Shown: positions 1 to 9,890 of the stretch, piece by piece | Layout: the number at the start of each line of letters is the position of its first letter | Position numbering within the stretch: the first letter of the stretch is position 1 | Translations under genes and position numbers: made by a program | Source of the DNA: Pseudomonadota bacterium | GTDB taxonomy: Bacteria; Pseudomonadota; Alphaproteobacteria; Sphingomonadales; Sphingomonadaceae | Direction of reading: 5' to 3' | DNA length: 64,000 nt | NCBI GenBank assembly: GCA_023423655.1 | Contig: JAFAFE010000002.1 | Span: 81,706-145,705 of the forward strand | Notes under the pieces: model-generated | The model's input: the letters and a program-made list of their open reading frames with translations, nothing else | What the model was told of the DNA's origin: nothing | Databases searched by the model: none

Positions 1-147
1 CCTTGCGCGAAAAGGGACAGAGAGGGAATTGAAAGACTTGCCACATGCTATGTCCCTGTTAGGCGAGGCGCGCGGATTCCGGAAGCGAATATTACAGGCG
101 TGTTAAAAAGCGCCACGCATAACGCTCGCCGGTAAAGAGGCGCTCAC

Positions 148-179
148 AAAAAAGCCCGGCCATAGTGGACCGGGCTTTT
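148..179 (-). terminator. Rho-independent terminator of the exported-protein gene
   Basis: Two 10-base arms at 150-159 and 170-179 pair perfectly around a 10-base loop. Read on the minus strand the GC-rich stem ends in a run of six T. It lies 40 bases past the stop of the gene at 219-812. Bases 1-147 to its left show no gene I can support. Confidence 0.8.
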
Positions 180-218
180 GAAAATTATATGTAAGGCGCG
201 CGCCCGAAGCGCGGGCGG

Positions 219-812
219 TCAATCGACCGGACGGCGCATATCGCGGTCGATTTTGCGCATTTCGCGGCCCATCGACTTTTCCATCTCTGCGCCCATATCG
301 CGCGCCATTTCGACCATCACCGGCATCATCCGCGCCATGCCGGACGCCATCACGCCCATCGAGCGGGTAGCGGCGCGCGATTGATGCGCAACACGGTCAG
401 CCACATGGGGGTCACCGCGCGCGACCATATCGCCCACGGTTGCGTCGGGATGCACACGACGATGACGCCCGCGCGGGTCCATCTTGTTGGCCGCGTCAAT
501 GACCGGGCCGACCTTCATCGCCATGACCGCCTTGACCATCCCGCCCATCATATCGGCAACACCATCCTGAAAGGCAGGGTCGTTCATCCGCCGCACCATA
601 TCGCCTTGGGCTTCACGCATTTCGGCGTCGTCGCTGGCGTAGTCGTCGCCAGTGTAATCGTCGGCGCTATAATCATCATCATAGCGATAACCATCGGCAT
701 AGTCGGCGCTCTGTTCGGGCACGTCATAGCTTGGGTCGGCATTGCTTTGCGCGACAGCGGGCACAGCCATCAATGCAATCAAAGGCGCAACAAAAAACAG
801 GGTAGGGCGCAT
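219..812 (-). CDS. Exported D/Y-rich protein of unknown function
   Basis: A 197-residue protein with a clear Sec signal peptide (about residues 1-22, ending AVAQ). An Asp/Tyr-rich low-complexity stretch follows at about residues 27-62 (repeats of DDY type), then a Met- and Arg-rich helical C-terminal half. No catalytic motif is visible and I do not recognise the family. The start is preceded by a purine-rich AGGAGGACG-type ribosome site. The gene stands alone, with a strong terminator downstream and 266 bases to gltB. The mature protein is probably periplasmic. That it is expressed is inferred from the signal peptide, ribosome site and terminator together. Confidence 0.75.
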   Translation of the reverse strand: MRPTLFFVAPLIALMAVPAVAQSNADPSYDVPEQSADYADGYRYDDDYSADDYTGDDYASDDAEMREAQGDMVRRMNDPAFQDGVADMMGGMVKAVMAMKVGPVIDAANKMDPRGRHRRVHPDATVGDMVARGDPHVADRVAHQSRAATRSMGVMASGMARMMPVMVEMARDMGAEMEKSMGREMRKIDRDMRRPVD

Positions 813-1048
813 GGGTCGTCCTCCTTGGTGTCAAACAATCAACCGGATATAGGCACAATCGCTTTCCGGCACAAATTCGCCTGCGCTTTTAAGGGACTGC
901 GGCTTATCCCAAGCTGAACGGAGTTTGCGATGACGTGAACTGTTGTAAAGCCGCGATGGATGGGGGACGGGTGTGTCCTATTTGCGCATCTTCAACCTCT
1001 GCCCACCCCACGCGCCTAAATTCGCTGATGCTCATTAAGGCTTTGTTG

Positions 1049-1070
1049 CCCCTCCCGCAGGCGGGAGGGG
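1049..1070 (-). terminator. GC-rich hairpin downstream of gltB
   Basis: Ten-base arms CCCCTCCCGC and GCGGGAGGGG nearly abut (two-base loop) nine bases past the gltB stop. There is no T run on the minus strand, so it may stabilise the 3' end of the mRNA or be a dispersed palindrome rather than a classic terminator. Bases 813-1048 show no gene I can support. Confidence 0.4.
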
Positions 1071-1078
1071 GTAGCGTC

Positions 1079-4000
1079 TCACTCAGCCGCTTCCAGCACG
1101 GCTTCATCACTCAACGGATGGGCCAATCGCGTCAGCATTTCCTTCGGGCATACCTGCCAGAATTTATCGCGGGCGCGGTCCCAATCGCGGAGCAATTCTG
1201 CCGACCATTGGCTGTCGGTTGCCTGCGCATGGTCTTCGATGAGCGCCTTCAACACACCTTCCCAATGCGCGCTTTCGATGCGTTGCCACACGATATTTTC
1301 CGGGTTGGCATTGCGCGCAAACTGGTCGCCATCATCATAGATGAACGCCATGCCCCCGGTCATGCCTGCGCCGAAATTGGCGCCGGTTTTGCCGAGTATC
1401 ACCGCGATGCCGCCGGTCATATATTCGCACGCATTGGCGCCCGCGCCTTCGACCACGACGGTCGCGCCGGAGTTGCGCACCGCAAAACGCTCGCCCGCCT
1501 GACCCGCCGCGAGCAGGGTGCCGGAGGTCGCGCCATACAGGACGGTATTGCCGAGGATGGTGTTGTCCTGACTGACCAGCGGGCTGGAGACGGTCGGGCG
1601 CACTATGATGCGGCCGCCCGACAGCCCCTTGCCGACATAATCATTGGCCTCGCCAAACACCTCGAGCGTGATACCTTTGCACAGGAATGCCCCCAACGAC
1701 TGGCCCGCCGTGCCGCGCAGCCGCACCTGGATATGGTCGTCGGCCAGCGTTTTCATGCCGAATTTGGCGGTGACTTCCGCCGACAATCGCGTGCCGACCG
1801 CGCGATGCGTGTTGCGCACCGTATAAGTGAGCTGCATCTTTTCGCCGCGTTCGAATACCGCGCGCGCGTCCGCAATCATCTGCGCGTCGAGACTATCCGG
1901 CACTTCGTTGCGGAAGGTCGGGATGCTGAAGCGGCGTTGTTCGTCCGGCGCATCAACCTTGGCGAGGATCGGGTTCAAATCGAGATCGTCGAGATGCTCC
2001 GCCCCGCGGCTCACCTGTTTCAGCAATTCGGTGCGGCCAATCACTTCGTCCAAGCTGCGGAAGCCCAGCCGCGCCAATATTTCACGCACTTCTTCGGCGA
2101 TGAAGGTCATCAAATTGATGACCTTTTCCGGTGTGCCGGTGAATTTGGCGCGGAGGCGCTCATCCTGCACACATACGCCGACGGGGCAGGTATTGCTGTG
2201 GCACTGGCGCACCATGATACAGCCCATCGCGACGAGGCTCAGTGTGCCGATGCCAAACTCTTCCGCGCCCAAAATGGCGGCGATTACAATGTCGCGCCCC
2301 GTTTTGAGGCCGCCATCCGTGCGCAGCTTGATACGGTGGCGCAGGCCATTGAGGGTCAACACCTGATTGACTTCGCTCAAGCCCATTTCCCACGGCGTTC
2401 CGGCATATTTGATGCTGGTGAGCGGGGACGCGCCGGTGCCGCCGACATTGCCGGATACAAGGATGACGTCCGCATGGGCCTTGGCGACCCCTGCCGCGAC
2501 GGTGCCAATGCCTGCCGAGGAAACCAGTTTCACGCACACCCTTGCGCGCGGGTTGATCTGTTTGAGGTCATAAATAAGCTGCGCCAGATCCTCGATCGAA
2601 TAAATGTCATGGTGCGGCGGCGGAGAAATCAGCGTGACGCCCGGCGTTGCATGGCGCAGCTTGGCGATGAATTCGGTGACTTTGAAGCCGGGAAGCTGTC
2701 CGCCTTCGCCCGGCTTTGCGCCTTGGGCAACCTTGACCTCGATTTCCTCGCACGCGCCCAGATATTCCGCTGTCACGCCAAAGCGGCCCGACGCGACCTG
2801 TTTGATGACGCTATTGGCATTGTCGCCATTGGCATAAGGGTGGAAGCGGCTGCTATCTTCGCCGCCTTCGCCCGATACGGCTTTCGCGCCGATACGGTTC
2901 ATCGCGATGGCGAGCGTTTCATGCGCTTCGGGCGACAGTGCGCCCAAGGACATTCCGGGCGTCACGAACCGCTTGCGGATTTCGGTAATCGCTTCAACCT
3001 CGTCGATCGACACCGGCGCATGGTCGGAAGAAAATTCCATGAGGTCGCGTAAGTAAACGGGGGCCATATCCTGCACCCCGCGCGCAAATTGGAGATAGGT
3101 GGAATAGCTGTCGGTCGCGACGGCGGTTTGCAACAAGTGCATGAGCTGTGCCGAATAAGCATGGGTCTCGCCCCCTGCGCGCTGGCGGTAGAAGCCGCCA
3201 ACCGGCAAATGCACCACGCCATCGGCAAAGGCTGCATCATGGCGCATTTCGGCGTTGAGGTAGAGCGAGGCATAGCCTTCGCCCGAAATTTTGGCGGGCA
3301 TCCCCGGAAACAGGTCATTGACCAGCGCGCGGCTAAGGCCGACCGCTTCGAAATTATAGCCGCCGCGATAGGAGCTGATCACCGCAATCCCCATTTTGGA
3401 GAGGATTTTAAGGAGGCCTTCCTTGATTGCGGTGCGGAAGCGTTCGAGGCAATCCTCAAGGCTGCGATCCCCGAACAGGCCGCGCGCCTGCCGGTCGGCA
3501 ATCACCGCTTCGGCAAGGTAAGCGTTGACCGAGGTTGCGCCGACACCGATCAGCACCGCGAACGCATGGGTGTCCAAAGCTTCCGCCGAACGCACATTGA
3601 CCGATGCATAGGAACGCAAGCCCTTGCGCACCAAATGGGTGTGGACGGCGGCCGCCGCCAGCACCATCGCAATGCCGATCTTGTCCGCGCCGATATGTTC
3701 GTCGGTTAAGAAAAGTTCGGTTTGTCCGGCGCGCACCGCCTGCTCGGCTTCCGCGCGGATGCGGGCAATCGCATCGCGCAAGCCTTGCTGGCCGGAGCCT
3801 GCGGGGAAGGTGCAATCAATCGTCGCGACCGCATCGCCAAAATAGGCGCGCAACCGGTCCCAATCATTCGAGGTCAGAACGGGCGAATCGATAATCAGAA
3901 CATGGTCATTCTGCGCATCGGTTTCGAGGATATTGGCAAGGTTGGAATAGCGCGTCTTGAGGCTCATCACATGGCGTTCGCGTAACGGGTCAATCGGCGG

Positions 4001-5593
4001 GTTGGTGACTTGGCTGAAATTCTGGCGGAAGAATTGGCTCACCATGCGCGGCTTGTCGGAAATGACCGCAAGCGGGGTATCATCGCCCATCGAGCCGACC
4101 GCTTCCTTGGCATCTTCGACCATCGGCGAGAGGATGAGCTCCATATCCTCAAGCGTCTGTCCTGCGGCCACCTGACGACGCGTCAATTCCTCCTTCGACC
4201 AAGTAGGGGCGGACGAGGTTTTGGCGTGTGGCAAATCGGCGAGCGTGCGGAAGCCTTTGACCATGTCGGCATAGGGCTGTTCGTCGGCGATGCGGTCCTT
4301 GATCGCATGGTCGTGATAGAGTTTGCCCTCTTCCAGATCGACCGCGATCATCTGCCCGGGGCCAAGCCGGCCTTTCTGGACGATGCTGCTTTCCGGCAGC
4401 ACCACCATGCCCGCTTCGGAGCCGACGACCAACAGGCCATCATTGGTGATCGTATAGCGTAAGGGGCGCAGCGCGTTCCTATCCATGCCCGCAACCGCCC
4501 AGCGGCCATCGGTCATTGCAAGCGCTGCGGGACCATCCCACGGCTCCATGACCGAGGCCAAAAAGCTATACATGGCGCGGTGATTGTCCGGCACATCGCT
4601 ATCATCGCCCCATGCTTCGGGAACCAGCATGAGCTTGGCGGTCGGGCCATCGCGGCCCGAGCGGCAGATCGCTTCAAACACGGCGTCCAGCGCCGCAGTA
4701 TCGGACGCGCCCGCCGGAATGACCGGCTTGATGTCCTCCGAATGTTCGCCAAATGCGAGGCTCGCCATCTTGATTTCGTGGCTTTTCATCCAATTTTTAT
4801 TGCCGCGAATGGTGTTGATCTCGCCATTATGGGCAAGGCAACGGAACGGCTGGGCCAGCCACCATTGCGGGAAAGTATTGGTCGAATAACGCTGGTGGAA
4901 AATCGCAAGGCGGCTTTCAAAGCGCGGATCGACAAGATCGGGATAGAAAACCGACAAGGATTCGGCGAGGAACAGGCCCTTATAGATGATCGAGCGGCAC
5001 GACAGGCTACAGATATAAAAATCCGCAATCTGCGCGGCGATCACCTTTTTTTCGATGCGGCGGCGGATGAGGTAGAGCTGTTTTTCAAACTCGGCGGCGG
5101 ATTGCTCGTCAGGGAGCGGCCCGGCAATCATGATCTGTTCGATTTCGGGGCGGGTGCGCTGCGCCTTGTCGCCGATCACCGACACATCGACCGGCACCTG
5201 CCGCCAGCCATAAATGGTATAGCCCGCGTCAATGATTTCCGCTTCGACGATGGTGCGGCAGGTTTCCTGCGCGTCCAAATCCGTGCGCGGCAAGAACACC
5301 ATGCCGACCGCCAGCCTATTGTCGCGCGGCTTATGGCCGGACGCGGCAATCGCTTCGTCAAAAAAGCGCAGCGGCAAGTCGACATGCAGTCCCGCGCCAT
5401 CGCCGGTCTTGCCATCGGCATCGACCGCGCCGCGGTGCCATACGGCTTTGAGCGCATCAATGGCCGAAGCGACCACACGGCGCGACGGCTTGCCATCGGT
5501 GGCGGCGACAAGCCCGACACCGCACGCATCCCCTTCAAATTCGGGGCGATACATACCGTGGTCAGCGAGATATTGGCGTTGGTCGTTGCTCAT
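1079..5593 (-). CDS. gltB: Glutamate synthase (NADPH) large subunit
   Basis: A 1504-residue alpha subunit of GOGAT, which with GltD makes two glutamate from glutamine and 2-oxoglutarate. The N-terminal class II amidotransferase domain has its nucleophile at Cys24 (DACGVGL) after a 23-residue propeptide, as usual for the family. The FMN/synthase domain carries the 3Fe-4S cysteines C1125, C1131 and C1136 with the spacing known from E. coli GltB. A glycine-rich GXGXG beta-helix domain closes the protein. The start codon overlaps the stop of the upstream DUF2059 gene by one base (TAATG), so translation is probably coupled. It is the last gene of the unit gltD, DUF2059, gltB. Length and motifs are intact. 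Confidence 0.97.
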   Translation of the reverse strand: MSNDQRQYLADHGMYRPEFEGDACGVGLVAATDGKPSRRVVASAIDALKAVWHRGAVDADGKTGDGAGLHVDLPLRFFDEAIAASGHKPRDNRLAVGMVFLPRTDLDAQETCRTIVEAEIIDAGYTIYGWRQVPVDVSVIGDKAQRTRPEIEQIMIAGPLPDEQSAAEFEKQLYLIRRRIEKKVIAAQIADFYICSLSCRSIIYKGLFLAESLSVFYPDLVDPRFESRLAIFHQRYSTNTFPQWWLAQPFRCLAHNGEINTIRGNKNWMKSHEIKMASLAFGEHSEDIKPVIPAGASDTAALDAVFEAICRSGRDGPTAKLMLVPEAWGDDSDVPDNHRAMYSFLASVMEPWDGPAALAMTDGRWAVAGMDRNALRPLRYTITNDGLLVVGSEAGMVVLPESSIVQKGRLGPGQMIAVDLEEGKLYHDHAIKDRIADEQPYADMVKGFRTLADLPHAKTSSAPTWSKEELTRRQVAAGQTLEDMELILSPMVEDAKEAVGSMGDDTPLAVISDKPRMVSQFFRQNFSQVTNPPIDPLRERHVMSLKTRYSNLANILETDAQNDHVLIIDSPVLTSNDWDRLRAYFGDAVATIDCTFPAGSGQQGLRDAIARIRAEAEQAVRAGQTELFLTDEHIGADKIGIAMVLAAAAVHTHLVRKGLRSYASVNVRSAEALDTHAFAVLIGVGATSVNAYLAEAVIADRQARGLFGDRSLEDCLERFRTAIKEGLLKILSKMGIAVISSYRGGYNFEAVGLSRALVNDLFPGMPAKISGEGYASLYLNAEMRHDAAFADGVVHLPVGGFYRQRAGGETHAYSAQLMHLLQTAVATDSYSTYLQFARGVQDMAPVYLRDLMEFSSDHAPVSIDEVEAITEIRKRFVTPGMSLGALSPEAHETLAIAMNRIGAKAVSGEGGEDSSRFHPYANGDNANSVIKQVASGRFGVTAEYLGACEEIEVKVAQGAKPGEGGQLPGFKVTEFIAKLRHATPGVTLISPPPHHDIYSIEDLAQLIYDLKQINPRARVCVKLVSSAGIGTVAAGVAKAHADVILVSGNVGGTGASPLTSIKYAGTPWEMGLSEVNQVLTLNGLRHRIKLRTDGGLKTGRDIVIAAILGAEEFGIGTLSLVAMGCIMVRQCHSNTCPVGVCVQDERLRAKFTGTPEKVINLMTFIAEEVREILARLGFRSLDEVIGRTELLKQVSRGAEHLDDLDLNPILAKVDAPDEQRRFSIPTFRNEVPDSLDAQMIADARAVFERGEKMQLTYTVRNTHRAVGTRLSAEVTAKFGMKTLADDHIQVRLRGTAGQSLGAFLCKGITLEVFGEANDYVGKGLSGGRIIVRPTVSSPLVSQDNTILGNTVLYGATSGTLLAAGQAGERFAVRNSGATVVVEGAGANACEYMTGGIAVILGKTGANFGAGMTGGMAFIYDDGDQFARNANPENIVWQRIESAHWEGVLKALIEDHAQATDSQWSAELLRDWDRARDKFWQVCPKEMLTRLAHPLSDEAVLEAAE

Positions 5594-6432
5594 TATTTTT
5601 TCCCGATAGAGTCGCGCAAAGCGTCCAGATAATCCTGATCTGCTGCGGATAATTTTTCCCCGCTGCGGAGCCGGGCTTCATAGGTTAGGAGTTCAAGGCG
5701 GCCCCGTTGGTCAGCGAGGCGGGATTCTGCGCCCGCGACCTCGGCTTCCTGCCGCTCGACGGCTTTGCGGTCGGCGGCGGACCAACGGCTACGCTGGTCT
5801 TCGTTCGTCCCGCCCTCTGTGTCTCCGCCACCATTTTTTCGCGATAGCGCATCCATATCCAGCGCAAATTGTTGCACCCGCGCCATAGCTTTGGCGTTGC
5901 TTGTGGTTATGGAATCTTGCTGGGCGGCGGCGACTTCAGGGTCGCGCATCACATCGGGGAGCCGTGCCAGATAGGCACGGCCCGTGCGCGTTGCAAAAAA
6001 CCGCGTCATCCCGTCCAGTTCTTCGACGCTGAATAGACGCGCATAGGCTTTGGTCATTGCCGCCATGGTTTCGGGCATGGTTTCGCGCATCGAGTCGATT
6101 TCCAGTTGCTTCACATCGGCGACAAACCGGTCGAACAGCGGCTTGGCTCCGGCTGTTTGTTCCAGTTGCGTCCGGAAATCCGGATCAGCGGTGAGTCCTT
6201 GGACAAGATTGTCCATTAAAGGGCGCGCCAGTTGTTCGAAATAGGCGTCGCGCTCACCCACCGGATAGGTGGTGTCCATCAGCCGGGTTGCAGCGGCCAG
6301 CCGGTCGGGGGTGGGGTTATTTGCCACAGGAGCCGTTGGCGCCGGGGCATCAGCAACGGGCTGCACCTGTTGCGCGGCCAGCGGCGCAGCGATCATCAGC
6401 AGGGGAAGAGCAAGAAACGATGCGCGCGTCAT
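5593..6432 (-). CDS. DUF2059-type exported protein inside the glt operon
   Basis: A 279-residue protein. I take the ATG at 6432, which overlaps the gltD stop (ATGA) and starts a good signal peptide (MTRASFLALPLLMIAAPLAA); the frame stays open upstream but inside gltD. Residues of about 40-185 look like the DUF2059 domain (repeated FxxTxxGRAY and FDRFVADV-like helices). The C-terminal third (about residues 200-279) is a charged helical stretch rich in Arg, Glu and Asp, likely a coiled coil. Function is unknown; it should be periplasmic. It sits between the two glutamate synthase subunits and overlaps both, an unusual place for an exported protein. Confidence 0.85.
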   Translation of the reverse strand: MTRASFLALPLLMIAAPLAAQQVQPVADAPAPTAPVANNPTPDRLAAATRLMDTTYPVGERDAYFEQLARPLMDNLVQGLTADPDFRTQLEQTAGAKPLFDRFVADVKQLEIDSMRETMPETMAAMTKAYARLFSVEELDGMTRFFATRTGRAYLARLPDVMRDPEVAAAQQDSITTSNAKAMARVQQFALDMDALSRKNGGGDTEGGTNEDQRSRWSAADRKAVERQEAEVAGAESRLADQRGRLELLTYEARLRSGEKLSAADQDYLDALRDSIGKK

Positions 6433-7880
6433 GCCGCTTTCCTTTCCGCTTTTTTCGCCGTGCGGGCGGCTTTCAGATAGGCGTTCATATGCGCCGATAC
6501 ATCGCGGCCATCGCGGATGCCCCACACAACAAGGCTTGCGCCGCGCACAATATCTCCGGCGGCGAATACGCCATCAAGGCTGGTCATCATGCTTTGATGA
6601 TCGACGCGCACCGTGCCCCAGCGCGTGACGCCCAAATCTTCGGCCCCAAATAAGCGCGGCAATTCTTCCGCGTCAAAGCCGAGCGCCTTGATGACAAGGT
6701 CAGCGGGGAGGGTGGTTTCGCTCCCGGGATCGGCTTCCGGCGCGCGGCGGCCCGAGGCATCGGGCGCGCCAAGCCGCATCCGCGTGACGCCAACGCCGGT
6801 GACGGCATCCTTGCCTTCAAAATGGGTGGGCGCAGACAGCCATTCGAAATCGACGCCTTCTTCTTCGGCATTTTGCACTTCGCGCTGCGAGCCCGGCATA
6901 TTGGCGCGGTCGCGGCGGTAAAGGCATTTGACCGATGTTGCGCCTTGGCGGATGGCGGTGCGGACGCAATCCATCGCGGTATCGCCGCCGCCGATGACGA
7001 CGACATTCTTGCCCTTGGCGTCCAGACTGCCATCGTCAAAGGCGGGCACCTTATCGCCAAAGCTTTTGCGGTTGGACGCGGTGAGATAGTCGAGCGCCTC
7101 GACCATGCCGCCCTTGTCGTCGCCTGCTATGCCCATCGGCTTGGCCTTATAGACGCCGGTGGCAATCAGCAGCGCATCATGCTTGGCGCGCAGCGCATCA
7201 AGCGTCGCATCCTTGCCGACTTCGAAACCTTCGTGGAAAATGATACCGCTTTCTTTCAAACGGTCGACGCGGCGCATCACCACTTCTTTTTCCAGTTTGA
7301 AGCCGGGGATGCCGTAAGTGAGTAGCCCCCCTGCGCGGTCGTGGCGGTCATAGACATGGACCTCATGCCCCGCATTGCGCAGATATTCGGCCGCCGCCAA
7401 CCCCGCAGGCCCCGCCCCGATAATGCCGACCGACTGGCCTGTCGCGGTGCCGACGCTGACCGGTTCCACCCAGCCTTCGGCCCAAGCGGTGTCGGTGATA
7501 TATTTTTCAACCGAGCCGATGGTGACCGCGCCGTGGCCGGAAAACTCGATCACGCAATTTCCTTCGCATAAGCGATCCTGCGGACAGATGCGCCCGCAAA
7601 TTTCGGGCATGGTCGATGTGGCATTGCTCAGTTCATAGGCTTCTTTGAGCCGTCCTTCGGCGGTCAAACGCAGCCAGTCGGGGATATGATTATGGAGCGG
7701 GCAATGGACCGAACAATAAGGCACGCCGCATTGCGAGCAGCGTCCGGCCTGTTCTTCGGCCTTGGGCGCGGCATAGCGGTCGGCAATTTCCTGAAAGTCG
7801 CGGGCGCGCTCGGCGGGGCTGCGCTTGTCGGGATAATCCTGCCCCGTCCCCACAAATTTCAGCATCACAGTGTCGGCCAT
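6429..7880 (-). CDS. gltD: Glutamate synthase small subunit
   Basis: A 483-residue FAD- and NADPH-dependent beta subunit that feeds electrons to GltB. Two cysteine clusters near the N-terminus (C48, C51, C56, C60 and C95, C99, C105, C109) mark the 4Fe-4S sites. The FAD fold (GIIGAGPAGLAAAEYL) begins near residue 148, and a second Rossmann motif (VVIGGGDTAMDC) binds NADPH. I chose the ATG at 7880 because AGGTGAG lies seven bases upstream. An in-frame ATG at 7916 would add 12 residues but has a poorer ribosome site. It is the first gene of the minus-strand unit gltD, DUF2059, gltB. Confidence 0.95.
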   Translation of the reverse strand: MADTVMLKFVGTGQDYPDKRSPAERARDFQEIADRYAAPKAEEQAGRCSQCGVPYCSVHCPLHNHIPDWLRLTAEGRLKEAYELSNATSTMPEICGRICPQDRLCEGNCVIEFSGHGAVTIGSVEKYITDTAWAEGWVEPVSVGTATGQSVGIIGAGPAGLAAAEYLRNAGHEVHVYDRHDRAGGLLTYGIPGFKLEKEVVMRRVDRLKESGIIFHEGFEVGKDATLDALRAKHDALLIATGVYKAKPMGIAGDDKGGMVEALDYLTASNRKSFGDKVPAFDDGSLDAKGKNVVVIGGGDTAMDCVRTAIRQGATSVKCLYRRDRANMPGSQREVQNAEEEGVDFEWLSAPTHFEGKDAVTGVGVTRMRLGAPDASGRRAPEADPGSETTLPADLVIKALGFDAEELPRLFGAEDLGVTRWGTVRVDHQSMMTSLDGVFAAGDIVRGASLVVWGIRDGRDVSAHMNAYLKAARTAKKAERKAA

Positions 7881-7956
7881 AATCGTCTCACCTGTTGGAA
7901 TAACAGTAGAGCGCATGGCCTGACCGCAATGCCGCTGTCACGCGGAAAATGCATGA

Positions 7957-7977
7957 TAGGTCAGTTTTATTGACCTA
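7957..7977. promoter_or_regulatory. Inverted repeat upstream of gltD
   Basis: Perfect arms TAGGTCA and TGACCTA are separated by seven A/T-rich bases, 77 bases upstream of the gltD start and 70 bases from the uppP stop. The geometry suits a dimeric repressor or activator acting on the glt operon. The regulator is unknown. Confidence 0.4.
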
Positions 7978-8047
7978 ATAAGAAATTATGTTTCGTGCTT
8001 ATCGCGAAGTTTCTGACTGTAGTCTATTAATTAGTAAATTTATGGGA

Positions 8048-8848
8048 CTATTTTGCAAGAAGCCACACCAACGCAACACTTCCCAGCACGATTCGATACC
8101 AGGCAAAGGGCGCAAAGCCATAGCGTCCGACCAGGGCGACAAAGGCTTTGACGATGAACAGCGCCACGACAAAGGCGGTGCCAAGGCCGATCAGAATGAG
8201 GTTGAGGTCGTCCAAGGACAAAAGGTCGCGGTCGCTCCACAGTGAAAAAACGGTCGCGCCGATCATCGTCGGCACCGCAAGGAAAAAGCTGAACTCGGCG
8301 GCGGTCTTGCGCTCGACACCCATCAGGAGCGCGCCCATGATGGTCGCGCCCGAGCGGCTCACGCCGGGGATCATTGCAATACATTGCACCGCGCCAATGG
8401 CGATGGCGGTCTTGAGCGGCATTTTTTCGACGCTTTCGACGCGCACATGCTTGACCATGCGTTCGATGAGCAAAATCGCGATGCCGCCGACTATCAGCAT
8501 GATCGCCACAGTCATTGGCGACTGAAGCAACTGGCGGATGCCCTTATAGGCAAATGCGCCGATCAGCATGGCGGGGAAAAAGCCGACAAGGATGTTGCGG
8601 GTGAAGCTGATCGCATCCGGATCGCGATGGAGCAAACCCACGCCGACATTCCAGAACCGCTTCCAATAGGCGACAATCACCGCAAGGATCGCGCCAAGCT
8701 GGATCGCGATTTTGAACGCGACCGTGCCTTCGCCGGTAAAGCCCAGAAGCGAGCTTGCGAGAATGAGGTGACCGGTCGAGGAGACGGGCAGAAACTCTGT
8801 CAGCCCCTCGATGATACCAAGCAGAACCGCCAGAAGGATAGGGGACAT
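8048..8848 (-). CDS. uppP: Undecaprenyl-diphosphatase
   Basis: A 266-residue multi-pass membrane protein of the BacA/UppP family. It dephosphorylates undecaprenyl diphosphate at the inner membrane to recycle the peptidoglycan lipid carrier, and its overproduction is known to give bacitracin resistance. The family signatures are plain: EGLTEFLPVSSTGHL at residues 14-28 and GVSRSG in the second half, which together form the active site in known structures. About eight hydrophobic segments are visible. It follows the NDUFA9-like gene on the same strand after 88 bases and may be co-transcribed with it. Confidence 0.96.
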   Translation of the reverse strand: MSPILLAVLLGIIEGLTEFLPVSSTGHLILASSLLGFTGEGTVAFKIAIQLGAILAVIVAYWKRFWNVGVGLLHRDPDAISFTRNILVGFFPAMLIGAFAYKGIRQLLQSPMTVAIMLIVGGIAILLIERMVKHVRVESVEKMPLKTAIAIGAVQCIAMIPGVSRSGATIMGALLMGVERKTAAEFSFFLAVPTMIGATVFSLWSDRDLLSLDDLNLILIGLGTAFVVALFIVKAFVALVGRYGFAPFAWYRIVLGSVALVWLLAK

Positions 8849-8936
8849 GGGCAGGATTACTTTCCGTCAGAAGATGGGATGCAGGAGAGGCGTTGTCCGG
8901 GTGGGCCCCCGTGGACCTCGCGTGGACCCGTGCGGT

Positions 8937-9890
8937 TCAGGCGCGGGCCTTGTTGCCGAAGCGGCCATTGGTGCGATATTGCACCAGCCAAGGCTCGGCA
9001 ACCGCCGCAATCGGGGTCGCGGAAACGCCCAGATCGGCGAGCGTCTTTGCGCCTTCGCTCACCACCACATCCTTTTGCAGCATCAGCCATTGTTCATAGG
9101 TGACCGGCGCACCGGGGAGCCAGCCGGTGAGGCGCGCGGCTAGGCCGGAGATGAAATCCGGAATATCGAGCGGATAGACGGTCTGCCCCGTCGCACGGCC
9201 AATCCAGAAGAGCAGGCCCTTCATCGTCGAAATTTCGGGGCCGCCCAGCTCATAGGTCTGGCCTTGGGTCGCGGGCGCTTCCAATATGGCCGCGCGCACC
9301 GCTTGGGCGACATCTTCGACATAAACGGGTTGCAGCCGGGTCTTGCCCATGACGATGGGCATGAGGTTCAGCCCGCTAAAATAGCCGGCAAATTTGTTGA
9401 TGAACTTGTCCTCGCGGCCAAAGACGATCGACGGGCGCAGGATGACCGCTTGCGGGAAGGCGGCGCGGACCGCGGCTTCGCCTTCGCCCTTGGTGCGCGC
9501 ATAAGCCGCTTCGCTTGTCGCGTCGGCACCGATGGCGGACACATGGACGAGATGCTGCACGCCATGCGCTTTGGCCGCTTCGGCAATATGCTTGGCCCCG
9601 TTCGCGTTGACGCCGTCAAAATCGCCTGCAATCGTGCCGACCAGATTGATGACAATGTCCGCGCCAGCGCAAGCAGCCGCGACCGTATCGGGCTTGGTTA
9701 CGTCCGCGGGGACGAACTGGGTCTGGCCGAGCTTGCCGAGCGGGCGGATGGCATAGGCATCTTTGGGCTGGCGTTCGGCGATGCGGATACGCGCGCCTTC
9801 ATCCATCAAAAGCTGTGCGACATAATGGCCGATAAAGCCGCCGCCGCCAAAGATTGTGACCAGTTTTCCGTTCAATTGCCGATGTGCCAT
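8937..9890 (-). CDS. NDUFA9-like NAD(P)-binding oxidoreductase
   Basis: A 317-residue extended short-chain dehydrogenase of the type related to complex I subunit NDUFA9. The dinucleotide-binding motif FGGGGFIGHYVAQLL is at about residues 14-28. An HVSAIGAD segment and a YARTKGEGE segment follow at the SDR Ser and Tyr-x3-Lys positions. Substrate is unknown; alphaproteobacterial homologues are often annotated as complex I NDUFA9 subunit family proteins. The reading frame stays open far upstream to 10766, but that stretch is antisense to the gene at 10146 and has no SDR content, so I start at the ATG at 9890. Confidence 0.88.
   Translation of the reverse strand: MAHRQLNGKLVTIFGGGGFIGHYVAQLLMDEGARIRIAERQPKDAYAIRPLGKLGQTQFVPADVTKPDTVAAACAGADIVINLVGTIAGDFDGVNANGAKHIAEAAKAHGVQHLVHVSAIGADATSEAAYARTKGEGEAAVRAAFPQAVILRPSIVFGREDKFINKFAGYFSGLNLMPIVMGKTRLQPVYVEDVAQAVRAAILEAPATQGQTYELGGPEISTMKGLLFWIGRATGQTVYPLDIPDFISGLAARLTGWLPGAPVTYEQWLMLQKDVVVSEGAKTLADLGVSATPIAAVAEPWLVQYRTNGRFGNKARA

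Noticed and set aside
1..147. Possible 3' end of a gene entering from the left
   Set aside because: No frame reads convincingly into the window edge and no motif is visible.
935..3052. 705-codon open frame antisense to gltB
   Set aside because: It is the complement of a well-supported gltB and its product is a His/Ala/Arg-rich string with no family features, as is common antisense to GC-rich genes.
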